A stretch of DNA of 64,000 nucleotides, taken from assembly GCF_900090305.1 (NCBI RefSeq), contig NZ_LT607751.1, forward strand, positions 4,340,001 through 4,404,000. Direction: 5' to 3'. This document shows positions 8,223 to 16,144 of this stretch, one piece after another. Positions within the stretch are counted from its first letter, which is position 1; every line of letters starts with the position of its first letter. Below the pieces are notes generated by a model, which was given only the letters and a program-made list of their open reading frames with translations, was not told the DNA's origin and did no database searches. Origin of the DNA: Micromonospora siamensis (GTDB taxonomy: Bacteria > Actinomycetota > Actinomycetes > Mycobacteriales > Micromonosporaceae). Both the position numbers and the translations under genes were made by a program.

Positions 8223-9707
8223 TCAGCGTCCTCCCGGGTTGGGCCAGGGCACGGCGGTGCCGGTGGGTTCGACGGACATGCCGAGGTCGCGCAGCGCCTG
8301 GCTGATCTCGGCGACCTGACCGGCGGCGCTGGTCACCCGCATCCGCAGCCGCCGATCCTGAAGCGACCGGGCGATCCGGGCCGGGCGGCTGGACTCCGGG
8401 CCGGTGCGGTTGATCCGGTCGATGTCGACGGCGGCGTCCTCCATCCGGCCGATCGCGTCGAGCACCCGGGGGTCGGGGGTGAAGCCGGGGTCGCGGGTGC
8501 GCAGGTCCGCCAGGGCGGTCCGGAAGTTCGCCGCGTCGTTGCGCAGGTTGGTGGCCAGGTTGTCGGTGAGCGCGGTGACCGACGAGACGCTGGCGCTGCG
8601 GTGGGACTTGTCGTCGATCAACCAGAGCCAGCCGTCGTGGCCGATCCCGATCAGGTCGATGCCGGCCGACCGGACGTTCGCGTCCGGGCCGCGCAGGAAG
8701 AGCTCCACGCTGCTCAGCGAGAAGGCGGCGGTGTACTCGCCGACGGCGGCCCGGCCGTAGTGGGTCATCTCGCCGCGCACGTACCCCCGGAAGCCGGCGA
8801 CGTCGTCGACGCCCCCGCCGCCCCGGCGGAAGTTCCGCCACAGCTCGGTGAGCGCCTCCGGGTTGTGCGCGGCGACCTGCTGGAGCAGCCAGACGTCGCC
8901 GCGGGCCACCACCGCGCGCAGGTCGGCGTCGCCGATGCGGGCCAGCGCCTCGGCCAGCCGGGCCGGGTTCATCTGCAGGGCGGCGTTGCGCGCCCGGCCC
9001 AGCTCGTCCAGCGCCCCGCGCAGCCGGACCAGCTCGTCGGGGGTCAGCCGGCCGGCGAGGGCGGTCTCCAGCTCCGCGCCGGCCTGCCGCGCAGCGGCCT
9101 CCGACTCCGCGGAGATGCGGCGCCAGACCGCGCGGGGGTCGAGTTCGGCGGCCCGGCGCAGCGCCGCCGCCTGCTCGGGCGGGAGCCGGCGGAACGCCCC
9201 GGCCACCTCGGCGGAGGGTTCCAGGTGCAGGCCGCCGGGGCCACCGTCGGGTGCGCCCTCGAACTCGTGCAGCAGGGACTGCGCGTACGACCCGGCGTCC
9301 TCGTAGAGCCGCAGCGGCTCGTCACCGACGATCGCGTCCCGGGGCCGGGACAGTTCCCGCATCTCGCTGTTGAGCTGCTCGAAGTACTCCCCCAGCGTCT
9401 CCAGCCGGACACCCTCGGGCAGGTCGCCGCCGTCGAGCACGTGGTCGAGGATCGCGGCGATGTTGTCCCGCAGCACCTGGATGCGCTCCAGCCGGGCGGT
9501 GGCGTTGCCCAGGTGCAGGTCGCCCACGTCGTCGACGACCCGCCGGATGATGAACTCCAGCAGGGCCCGCGAGCGGGGCTCGCCGCGTTCGCCGTGCTCG
9601 GCGAGGGTGCGGACGAAGCCGCGCAGCCGGGGGTGGGCCTCGGCGGCGGCGCGGACCGCCGCGGCGTCGAGCATCCGGCCCACCCGGAAGCGGCGCGGCG
9701 GGGTCAC
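8223..9707 (-). CDS. Candidate eCIS cargo with PD-(D/E)XK-like nuclease core
   Basis: 494 aa from a GTG at 9705-9707 that forms a GTGA overlap with the preceding 1076-aa gene. Residues 1-300 are almost all helical, rich in Ala, Arg, Glu, with no recognised domain. Residues about 335-400 contain SAGIDLIGIGHDGWLWLIDDK: Asp351 in a first strand, then after a short turn a hydrophobic strand ending Asp365-Asp366-Lys367, followed by helices. This D...(D/E)xK spacing is the core of restriction-endonuclease-like toxins. It is encoded among eCIS structural genes but is not part of the usual particle, so it may be loaded as cargo. No immunity gene is obvious beside it. The nuclease assignment rests on one motif. 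Confidence 0.55.
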   Translation of the reverse strand: MTPPRRFRVGRMLDAAAVRAAAEAHPRLRGFVRTLAEHGERGEPRSRALLEFIIRRVVDDVGDLHLGNATARLERIQVLRDNIAAILDHVLDGGDLPEGVRLETLGEYFEQLNSEMRELSRPRDAIVGDEPLRLYEDAGSYAQSLLHEFEGAPDGGPGGLHLEPSAEVAGAFRRLPPEQAAALRRAAELDPRAVWRRISAESEAAARQAGAELETALAGRLTPDELVRLRGALDELGRARNAALQMNPARLAEALARIGDADLRAVVARGDVWLLQQVAAHNPEALTELWRNFRRGGGGVDDVAGFRGYVRGEMTHYGRAAVGEYTAAFSLSSVELFLRGPDANVRSAGIDLIGIGHDGWLWLIDDKSHRSASVSSVTALTDNLATNLRNDAANFRTALADLRTRDPGFTPDPRVLDAIGRMEDAAVDIDRINRTGPESSRPARIARSLQDRRLRMRVTSAAGQVAEISQALRDLGMSVEPTGTAVPWPNPGGR

Positions 9708-12700
9708 GGCCGCACCACCGGCGCGCGGACCGCCCCGGCGGGCGCGGCGGCGGCGCGGCGCTCCTCGGCCAGCACCATCAGGATGAACCGGGCACCCTCC
9801 GGGCCGCCGACCGACTCGGTGAGCATGGCCTCGTGCTCGATGTGGGCGAGCACCGGCTCCATGGCCTTCTGGATGATCCGGCCCAGCACCTCGTTGACCA
9901 GGATCTCGGTGATGAAGGCCTGGAGCAGGTCGCGGGAGGCGGCCTCGACGATCTGCCGGCTGATCCGCCGGGCCACGTAGCCGCGGGCGGCACGTAGCCC
10001 GGACCGCAGCCCGGCGCGCAGCCCGACCCGACCGCCGCGCACCACCGCGCCGCCGATGGTCCCGACCTCGGGCAGCAGGGACAGCGCCAGTCCGAGGTAC
10101 GCGGCGAAGAGCTCCACCTCCACCTCGGCGCGGGTGAGCACCAGCTCCGGGTCCAGCATGGAGCCGTAGAGGCGTTCCCGTTCCCTGGCGTGCCGCACGT
10201 CGTTGGCCGCCACCACCACGCCGGCCAGGAAGCCCAGCGGCGGGCAGAGCACCGACAGCAGCACGATGCCGACGGTCAGGCCGAAACCGATCAGCTCCTC
10301 CCGGCCCAGCTCGGCGCTGAACAGGGCGTCGATGCCGAGGGCGTAGAAGCTGTCGCCGCCGAAGAACTCGCCGAGCTCCTGGTGCACCTGGAGGTGGATG
10401 CCCTGGAGGGCGTACCGGCTGCCGGGGACGGTGGCGGCGGGGATGTTGTCGCTGATCCGGCTGGCCCGGAAGGCGAACATCGCGTCGGCGCGGGCCTTGT
10501 CCAGCATCTCGGCGTTGTTGGCGCTCATCTCGTCGAGCAGCCGGCGCAGCTCGCGGCGGATCGCGGTGGGATCGGTGCGGAACCGCTCGATCACGTCGGG
10601 CAGGTCGGTGATCTGCTTGACCAGCGGGTCGATCCCCTCGGCCTGGCCGCGCTGCATCACCATGGCCTGGTCCAGGTCGGACTCGCTCCACATCACCCCG
10701 TGCGAGTCGCGGATACGGGCCACCCCACCGGTGGTGACGATCTCCCCGGCCGTACCGGCGGTGGTCAGGGCCTGCTCGGTGGCGAGGAACGCGCCGGACA
10801 GGGCGTGCGCGGCGCCGAACCAGGCGGTGGCCGGGTGCAGCTGCGAGGCGGCGGCGACCGCTCCCCCGCCCTGGCCGGTGTGCCCCTGCACCCACGCGGC
10901 GGCGGTGTGCCGGCGCAGCCGCTCGCGCAGCCGGGACAGCTCGGCGTAGTCGGTGAGCTGGGAGACCAGCAGCCGCTCGAAGATCGGTGCGTACCGGTCG
11001 AAGTTGGTGATCCGGGCGTTGATCCCGGTACGGGAGCTGAGCAGCAGTTGCAGCAGCAGCGCCTGGCTGCCGCTGACCAGGATCTGCCCCACGGCCGCCT
11101 CGGTGGCGGGGGTGAACTCCTCCAGGAAGTGCAGGTCCCAGGAGGCGGTCGAGTCGATCCAGCCGCCGTGCACCTTGGCCCAGTTCTCCGGCTGCTCGTA
11201 GGTGCGCATGACGGCCAGGGCAAGGGCGTGCAGCCGGGGCACCACCCCGGCGAGGTGACGCAGGAACTGCACGGCCGGTGAGGCCACCGGACGGAAGTTC
11301 AGCGAACCGAGCGCCCCGTCGCCGTCCGGCGTCGGCTGGGTGAAGCCGTCCCGCTCGGTCAGCCCGATGTACGCGCTGATCGACGCCGCCCGGCCGAACA
11401 GCGTCTCGGCGGCCTGGAGGCAGAAGTTCGCCGGGTAGTCGCAGATCTTCCCCATCTGGAGCCGGAAGGCGATGTCCTCCATGGCGCGGCGCAGGCCCTC
11501 GCCCGCCCGGCCCAGCTCGTCCAGGGACGGCTCGCCGTTGAACGGGGCGCAGCCTCGGGGCTCCCGGCTGAACAGGCCCCGGCGGACCACCGGGAACCGG
11601 CTGGGCTCCTTCCCGGGTGGGGGTGGCGGCGTGGTCGGGGCGGTGGGGTCCCAGACGAACGCGCCGCCGCCGGCGCCGCCGCCCATGCCGATGCTGAAGC
11701 CGCCCGACCCGTCGCTGTCGCCGTCCCCGCCACCGGTCCCGTCGCCACCCGCGCCGGTCGCGTCGCCCTCGCCACCCGCCCCGGTGCCGGCGCCGCCACC
11801 GGTCCCACCGCCACCGTTCGCGCCGGCCCCGCCTCCCGCGCCGGTGCCGTGCCCGTGGCCCCGGGGCCGCTCGACGGAGACCGGCAGCAGGTTGGCCACG
11901 CCGGTCCAGTGCAGGTCGGCGTCGGTGGCGTCGGTGCTGACCAGCAGCATGCTGCCGCCGCCGAGGGTCAGCACGATCACCGAGGTGGGGGCCGCGCCGC
12001 CGAGCCCGGCGAGCACCGCGTCGACCCGCCGGTTGATCTCGGCGTCGACGGCGGTGTCGACCCGCCGGTCGTACTCGGCCTGGCTGGTGGTGGCTCCGCG
12101 CGGTTGCGCGTGCACGATGAGCGCCCGGATGTCCGGCCCGAGCAGGTCCGCCGCGGTGGCGACCAGCGCCGCACGGTCGGCGATCATCCGGCGCACGGCG
12201 GTGGCCGGCCCGGCCGGGGGGTCGACGTCGCGGGTCTGGAACCGGGCGTTCGGGCCGGCCACCAGGGTCGTCTCCTGGAAGGTGGGGAAGCCGAAGAACG
12301 ACCAGGGCGTGGTGAACACGATCGCGCCCCAGACGGTGTGGCCGGAGGCGTCGACCACCTTGGCGAGCAGGCCGGCGGGGGTGCCGGCCGGTGGCGGGCC
12401 GAACTGGCGCACCGCCTCGGCCGCCGCCGCCCGCAGGTGGGCCCGCAGCTCACCCACCGGCCGGACGACCCACTCGTGGCTCACGGGCGTGACCACGGCG
12501 GGCTCGTCGCTGAAGTCGATCACCTCGGGTTCGCCGCCGCCCTGGTAGGACGGCAGCTCGTAGGTGCGCAGCAGGGCGCTCTCCCGCACCGGGTCGGCGG
12601 TCTCGGCCGGTGGCTCGCTCAGCGGTGCGGCCACCCCGTCGGGCAGGCCCGGGTCGAGCCGGGCCGCGTCGACCGCGTCGGCGACGACCGCGCGCAGCCG

Positions 12701-12934
12701 GTCCTCGAAGGCCCGCCGCGCCGCGCCGGGCACCGCGTCGCCGGTCCAGGTGAAGACCGGTTCGGTGGTACGCACCCCGAGGTAGCCGCCGCGCGGCTCG
12801 ACGGCCTCCCGGCGGGACCGGTCCAGGGCCCGGGCCAGCGCGACGGCCAGCGCCTCGGTGACCCGGTCCGGCGTCTCGGCCAGCGACCGCGCGTCGAGGC
12901 GGACCCGCACGGGCACCCGCACCTGCACCGGCAC
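9704..12934 (-). CDS. Large eCIS-associated protein with Gly-rich linker and membrane segments
   Basis: 1076 aa from a GTG at 12932-12934. Three parts are visible: a soluble N-terminal region (1-350), a glycine/aspartate/serine-rich linker at about 351-431, and a long helical C-terminal region. Near residues 878-911 (GLTVGIVLLSVLCPPLGFLAGV) and 943-961 (LGLALSLLPEVGTIGGAV) are hydrophobic stretches that could cross or insert into a membrane. Length is far above any eCIS structural subunit. It is translationally coupled to the nuclease-like gene. It could be a cargo protein, a membrane anchor that brings cytosolic injection particles to the membrane (a role known for CisA in Streptomyces), or a pore-forming effector. 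I recognise no family. Confidence 0.6.
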   Translation of the reverse strand: MPVQVRVPVRVRLDARSLAETPDRVTEALAVALARALDRSRREAVEPRGGYLGVRTTEPVFTWTGDAVPGAARRAFEDRLRAVVADAVDAARLDPGLPDGVAAPLSEPPAETADPVRESALLRTYELPSYQGGGEPEVIDFSDEPAVVTPVSHEWVVRPVGELRAHLRAAAAEAVRQFGPPPAGTPAGLLAKVVDASGHTVWGAIVFTTPWSFFGFPTFQETTLVAGPNARFQTRDVDPPAGPATAVRRMIADRAALVATAADLLGPDIRALIVHAQPRGATTSQAEYDRRVDTAVDAEINRRVDAVLAGLGGAAPTSVIVLTLGGGSMLLVSTDATDADLHWTGVANLLPVSVERPRGHGHGTGAGGGAGANGGGGTGGGAGTGAGGEGDATGAGGDGTGGGDGDSDGSGGFSIGMGGGAGGGAFVWDPTAPTTPPPPPGKEPSRFPVVRRGLFSREPRGCAPFNGEPSLDELGRAGEGLRRAMEDIAFRLQMGKICDYPANFCLQAAETLFGRAASISAYIGLTERDGFTQPTPDGDGALGSLNFRPVASPAVQFLRHLAGVVPRLHALALAVMRTYEQPENWAKVHGGWIDSTASWDLHFLEEFTPATEAAVGQILVSGSQALLLQLLLSSRTGINARITNFDRYAPIFERLLVSQLTDYAELSRLRERLRRHTAAAWVQGHTGQGGGAVAAASQLHPATAWFGAAHALSGAFLATEQALTTAGTAGEIVTTGGVARIRDSHGVMWSESDLDQAMVMQRGQAEGIDPLVKQITDLPDVIERFRTDPTAIRRELRRLLDEMSANNAEMLDKARADAMFAFRASRISDNIPAATVPGSRYALQGIHLQVHQELGEFFGGDSFYALGIDALFSAELGREELIGFGLTVGIVLLSVLCPPLGFLAGVVVAANDVRHARERERLYGSMLDPELVLTRAEVEVELFAAYLGLALSLLPEVGTIGGAVVRGGRVGLRAGLRSGLRAARGYVARRISRQIVEAASRDLLQAFITEILVNEVLGRIIQKAMEPVLAHIEHEAMLTESVGGPEGARFILMVLAEERRAAAAPAGAVRAPVVRP

Positions 12935-12937
12935 CGT

Positions 12938-13192
12938 TCACACCCGCCCTTCCAGATGCTCGGCCAGCCGGCTGAGCGCCAGGTCGGCGAGGTGGTCGGC
13001 GTCCAGGGTCACGCCGGCGGCGACCACCTCGATCTCGACCGGGAACTGGTAGACGATGCTGGCCCGGTCGTCCTCGGCCACCCGTTCGGCCTCCGCCTCG
13101 CTGCCGGCGGCCGGCAGCACCAGCTCGCCCGCGTGCACCAGGGCCAGCCCGGTACGCGTCACCCGGGCGGCGCGCCCCTCACCACTGGCCAC
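12938..13192 (-). CDS. Small eCIS-locus protein, 84 aa
   Basis: 84 aa from a GTG at 13190-13192. The chain contains HAGELVLPAAGSEAEAE, then IVYQFPVEIEVV and a C-terminal helix DADHLADLALSRLAEHLEG. Short genes with an 'HAGE.V.P' segment often occur in phage-tail-like clusters of actinobacteria, which supports it being real. It starts 30 bases after the tube gene stop and ends 4 bases before the 1076-aa gene, so it belongs to the same transcript. It could be a chaperone or a small component made together with the 1076-aa protein. Function unknown. Confidence 0.55.
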   Translation of the reverse strand: MASGEGRAARVTRTGLALVHAGELVLPAAGSEAEAERVAEDDRASIVYQFPVEIEVVAAGVTLDADHLADLALSRLAEHLEGRV

Positions 13193-13222
13193 CGGCGGCC
13201 TCCCTCCGAGGTGGGCGGCCGC

Positions 13223-13654
13223 TCATCGCGGCAGCGTGGACGCGTCGCCGACCTTCGGGTCCACCGAGGCGGCCAGGCTGAAGCCGCTGAACGTCGCCGC
13301 GGGCGCGCCGGAGATGGTGGCGGTGGTCGGGGTCGCGCTGGTGATCAGGCAGTCGCGCAGCACGAACGACGAGAACGACCAGTCGTCGCCGGTGTACTCC
13401 AGCAGGGCGATGTCGAACAGCTCGCCGTCGAGGGCCAGCTTGGTCAGCCGGCCGGCCACGTCCCCGATCGCCTTCACGGTCATCGTGAAGTTCATCGACA
13501 CCGGCGCGTGGACGGCGCCCATGTGGGTGACGTGGATCGAGTGCAGCGGTTCGATGTTGAGCGAGAACGACGGGGTGAACGAGTCGATCGGGCTGATCAG
13601 GACCGTCTCCGTGCCCTTGGTGTACTGGACGGCGAGTCGGGTCTTCCACTCCAT
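13223..13654 (-). CDS. eCIS inner tube protein (Afp1-like, Hcp fold)
   Basis: 143 aa, typical of contractile-system tube proteins. It has the beta-rich layout of the fold (TRLAVQYTKGTETVLISPIDSF, then PSFSLNIEPLHSIHV, MNFTMTVKAIGDVAG), one helix region (RLTKLALDGELFDIALL) and a strand pair (SFSSFVLRDCLITSATP). It lies 13 bases downstream of the sheath gene, and sheath-then-tube is the standard order. The protein should polymerise as hexameric rings inside the sheath and be driven out upon contraction. ATG start. The call is supported strongly by order and size, moderately by sequence. Confidence 0.72.
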   Translation of the reverse strand: MEWKTRLAVQYTKGTETVLISPIDSFTPSFSLNIEPLHSIHVTHMGAVHAPVSMNFTMTVKAIGDVAGRLTKLALDGELFDIALLEYTGDDWSFSSFVLRDCLITSATPTTATISGAPAATFSGFSLAASVDPKVGDASTLPR

Positions 13655-13667
13655 GGCGGGTCTCTCC

Positions 13668-14837
13668 TCAGAACTTGGCGACGAGCGTGACCAGCAGCCG
13701 GCTCACCGCGGGCCCGTAGGTGACCGTCACGACCAGGTCCACCGTGCGGTCGGCGCGGGCGGCGGTGACGATCGCGGTGTCGGTGGCGTCGCGGGCGGAC
13801 TCCGGCAGGGCGAGGATGTCCAGCACCGGGATCTGCACCGTGAAGTCGTCGATCACCGCCGACCGCTTCAGCGGGCCGAGGATCCCCTCGACCTGGGTCT
13901 TCAGCAGGGTCATCCCCGGCTTGGTGATCCGCGCGTCGCCGATCAGCCCGATCAGCCCGGCGCGGAGCATGAACTCGATCTGGTCGAGGGTGCGGACCAG
14001 GTCCACGTGCAGCAGGCTGGCGTCGGTGGTGAAAAGCCGCCCATCGGCGAAGTGCAGGCTCTCGCCGGTGATCAGGGCCGGGTCGATGATCGGCACGATG
14101 TCGGCCTCGGACAGGCCCTTGATCTCGGCGGGGCTGTACTGCCGGGCGACCGGCACCTTCACCCCGCGGATCTTCTTCAGCACGATGCTGTGGTGCACCG
14201 GCAGGCCGGCGACCGCCGCCATTGCCGCGGTGGCGGCGTCACCGTCGGCGCCCCGCGCGGCGACCATCATCATCCGGCTGGTGCTGCTCTTCAGCGCCGA
14301 GACGGCGGTGACGGTGTCGGCCACGTACGTCGCGCTCTTGGTGGCGGCCGGGTCGGTCATCGCGAAGCCGATCCGCCGTTGCCCCGCCGCCGACATCGTC
14401 TCCACGTGCGCCTTGAGCGCGTGCAGGCCGGTCGGCGGGTTCGCCCCGGCCGGGTTGCCGACGGTCACCTCGTTGGCCAGGGACACCATGGTGACGTCGT
14501 CGGCGGCCTCCAGGCCGGACAGCGCGGCGGCGTAGTCGTCGCCGGCGACCTTGACCCCGTACACCTTCGCCGGCCGCGGGTCCTGCAACAGCGCCAGTTC
14601 CAGCGAGTTGTAGAGCGCGTTGCGGACGACGTTGCCGGCGTTGCGACGGGCGAAGTTGGTCACCGCGTCGTCCAGCGTCTCGATCCGCACCGGGGTGTTG
14701 GCCGGGGCGGCGCCGCCGTCGGCGGTCGACGGGGCCTTGCCCACGACGGCGATCACCCCGGGTGAGCGCTGTGCCAGCGGCGGTGCCGGCGGCACGATCC
14801 TGACCTCGATGAACGGGAATGCTGCGGTGACTGGCAC
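13668..14837 (-). CDS. eCIS contractile sheath protein (Afp2-like)
   Basis: 389 aa from a GTG at 14835-14837 preceded by GGAGGA three bases upstream; the reading frame continues further upstream but without a comparable ribosome site. The N-terminus (VTAAFPFIEVRIVPPAPPLAQRSPGVIAVVGKA) is the classic sheath opening 'P.v.v......p......vgI.AfvG', and the C-terminal third has the conserved sheath core: DARITKPGMTLLKTQVEGIL, a helix, and the final strand pair DLVVTVTYGPAVSRLLVTLVAKF. Sheath subunits wrap the inner tube and contract to fire it. Only one sheath gene is seen, whereas many gamma-proteobacterial eCIS have two or three; single-sheath loci are usual in actinobacteria. Confidence 0.85.
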   Translation of the reverse strand: MPVTAAFPFIEVRIVPPAPPLAQRSPGVIAVVGKAPSTADGGAAPANTPVRIETLDDAVTNFARRNAGNVVRNALYNSLELALLQDPRPAKVYGVKVAGDDYAAALSGLEAADDVTMVSLANEVTVGNPAGANPPTGLHALKAHVETMSAAGQRRIGFAMTDPAATKSATYVADTVTAVSALKSSTSRMMMVAARGADGDAATAAMAAVAGLPVHHSIVLKKIRGVKVPVARQYSPAEIKGLSEADIVPIIDPALITGESLHFADGRLFTTDASLLHVDLVRTLDQIEFMLRAGLIGLIGDARITKPGMTLLKTQVEGILGPLKRSAVIDDFTVQIPVLDILALPESARDATDTAIVTAARADRTVDLVVTVTYGPAVSRLLVTLVAKF

Positions 14838-14878
14838 GGGTCCTCCCAGCGGGGATTCGATGCTGCGGTTCGTGGGGG

Positions 14879-15817
14879 TCAGGGCACGGTGACCAGGCCG
14901 ATGCCCTCGGCGGCGAGCCACCGGCCGGCCCGGGCGTACCGGTCGGCGCGTTGCTGCTGCGGGGTGCCGGTGGTGCCGCCCGGCCAGGCCGGGTCGTCGA
15001 AGGTGGCCGCCGGCACGATCCAGACCACCACCACCGGCCGGCGCCGGCGTACGTCCTCGGCGGCCGGCACCTCCAGCCCCAGCTCCTCGGCCCGGCTGCG
15101 GGCCAGCCGGCTGGAGAGCAGCAGGTCGGCCAGGGAGAAGCCGGCGTCGCGGACGAAGACCGCGGCAGCGAAGGGCAGCATCCGGGGCGTGGGCGGGGTG
15201 GCCGCCGGGGGCGCGTAGCGGAGCTGGACGGTGGCCGTGCCGTTCTGCCCGCGTACCTGGGTGACCAGTTCGGAGACGCTGCCCGCGCCGACGGATTGCA
15301 GCAGCCGGTCGACGTGCGCGTCGGTGAACGCGGCCGGCTGGTCCAGGCCGGAGCGCAGCCGGTCCACCAGCCGGCTGCGCCGCTCGGTCTCCAGCAGCGC
15401 CGGATCGGTGGGCAGCGCGCCCAGGTCGGCCACGATGTCCGGGTCGACGTCGAACGAGGGCAGGTTCACGGTGAGCGCCTGCACCCGGTCCCGGGCGGCG
15501 CTGGTGCGCACCACCAGGCCGCCGCGCCACAGCGCCTCCACCCGCAGCGGGGCCGGGCCGAGGCCGTGCAGCCGCAGCCGCAGCTCGGTCCGGTCCTGCC
15601 CGGCGACGCCCATCCACTCGCCGTCGACCACGGTGACCGGCGGCGTCGCGTACCCGACGGTCAGCTCGTCGAAGACCGCCGAGTAGGGCGGGCCCACCGG
15701 CATCGCCTCGGTGTCGTAGGCGGCGGCCACCAGGTTGGCCAGGGCCGCGTCGTCGAGGACACCGGACCGGGTGGCCGGGTCACCGAGCCGGACGAGCACG
15801 GAGTCGACGAAGTCCAC
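14879..15817 (-). CDS. eCIS-locus protein, 312 aa, first gene of the visible operon
   Basis: 312 aa from a GTG at 15815-15817 with GGGGGAG just upstream. It precedes the sheath gene by 41 bases and is the first minus-strand gene, so it may be the promoter-proximal gene of the injection-system operon. I see an N-terminal helical part (MDFVDSVLVRLGDPATRS), a beta-rich middle (TELRLRLHGLGPAPLRVEALW), a helical part (LLETERRSRLVDRLRSGL) and a C-terminal region with VVVVWIVPAATFDDP. It resembles small tail-completion or terminator-type proteins (DUF4255/Afp16 position) only in size and position, so no function is assigned. Confidence 0.5.
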   Translation of the reverse strand: MDFVDSVLVRLGDPATRSGVLDDAALANLVAAAYDTEAMPVGPPYSAVFDELTVGYATPPVTVVDGEWMGVAGQDRTELRLRLHGLGPAPLRVEALWRGGLVVRTSAARDRVQALTVNLPSFDVDPDIVADLGALPTDPALLETERRSRLVDRLRSGLDQPAAFTDAHVDRLLQSVGAGSVSELVTQVRGQNGTATVQLRYAPPAATPPTPRMLPFAAAVFVRDAGFSLADLLLSSRLARSRAEELGLEVPAAEDVRRRRPVVVVWIVPAATFDDPAWPGGTTGTPQQQRADRYARAGRWLAAEGIGLVTVP

Positions 15818-16144
15818 CTGCTCCCCCTCGGTCGCGGACGGCGGGACGTACCACGGCAGGATGACCGGCGGCCCGTCTCGTGATCGTCACCGGTCACGTC
15901 GCAGCGCCGTCGCCGCGGCGTCACCGCCCCTCGTCGCGCTCCGCAAGCCGGTGGTCGGCCAGCGTGGACCTGGGCGGGATCGGCCATCCGAGGCACCGGC
16001 GACGGCCGCCGGGGCGTCGGTGAGTCCCGGATCGCGGGGCCGGGGGTTCAACCGCGGCGCGCCCGGCGGTAGCGTTGCGCCACGCCATGTCCGCCGGCAC
16101 CTCTCGCCGGGTGGGATGGCGTTCGATCGTACGGAGGATGACGG
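15818..16144. promoter_or_regulatory. Divergent intergenic region between eCIS operon and DivIVA-like gene
   Basis: This 327-base gap separates divergent genes, so promoters for both should lie here. The only site I can support is the ribosome binding sequence GGAGG at 16133-16137, seven bases before the DivIVA-like ATG at 16145. No convincing -35/-10 pair or operator palindrome was found, and the short frames across the gap have no coding character. Confidence 0.4.

Noticed and set aside
11640..11880. Repetitive GGC/ACC-type DNA, first considered as a tandem-repeat or CRISPR-like element
   Set aside because: It is the Gly/Ala/Asp/Ser-rich linker of the 1076-aa protein; there are no equal spacers or conserved repeat units.
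11849..13690. Long plus-strand frame of about 613 codons across the 1076-aa, 84-aa and tube genes
   Set aside because: It runs through three coherent minus-strand genes and their boundaries and has no domain character.
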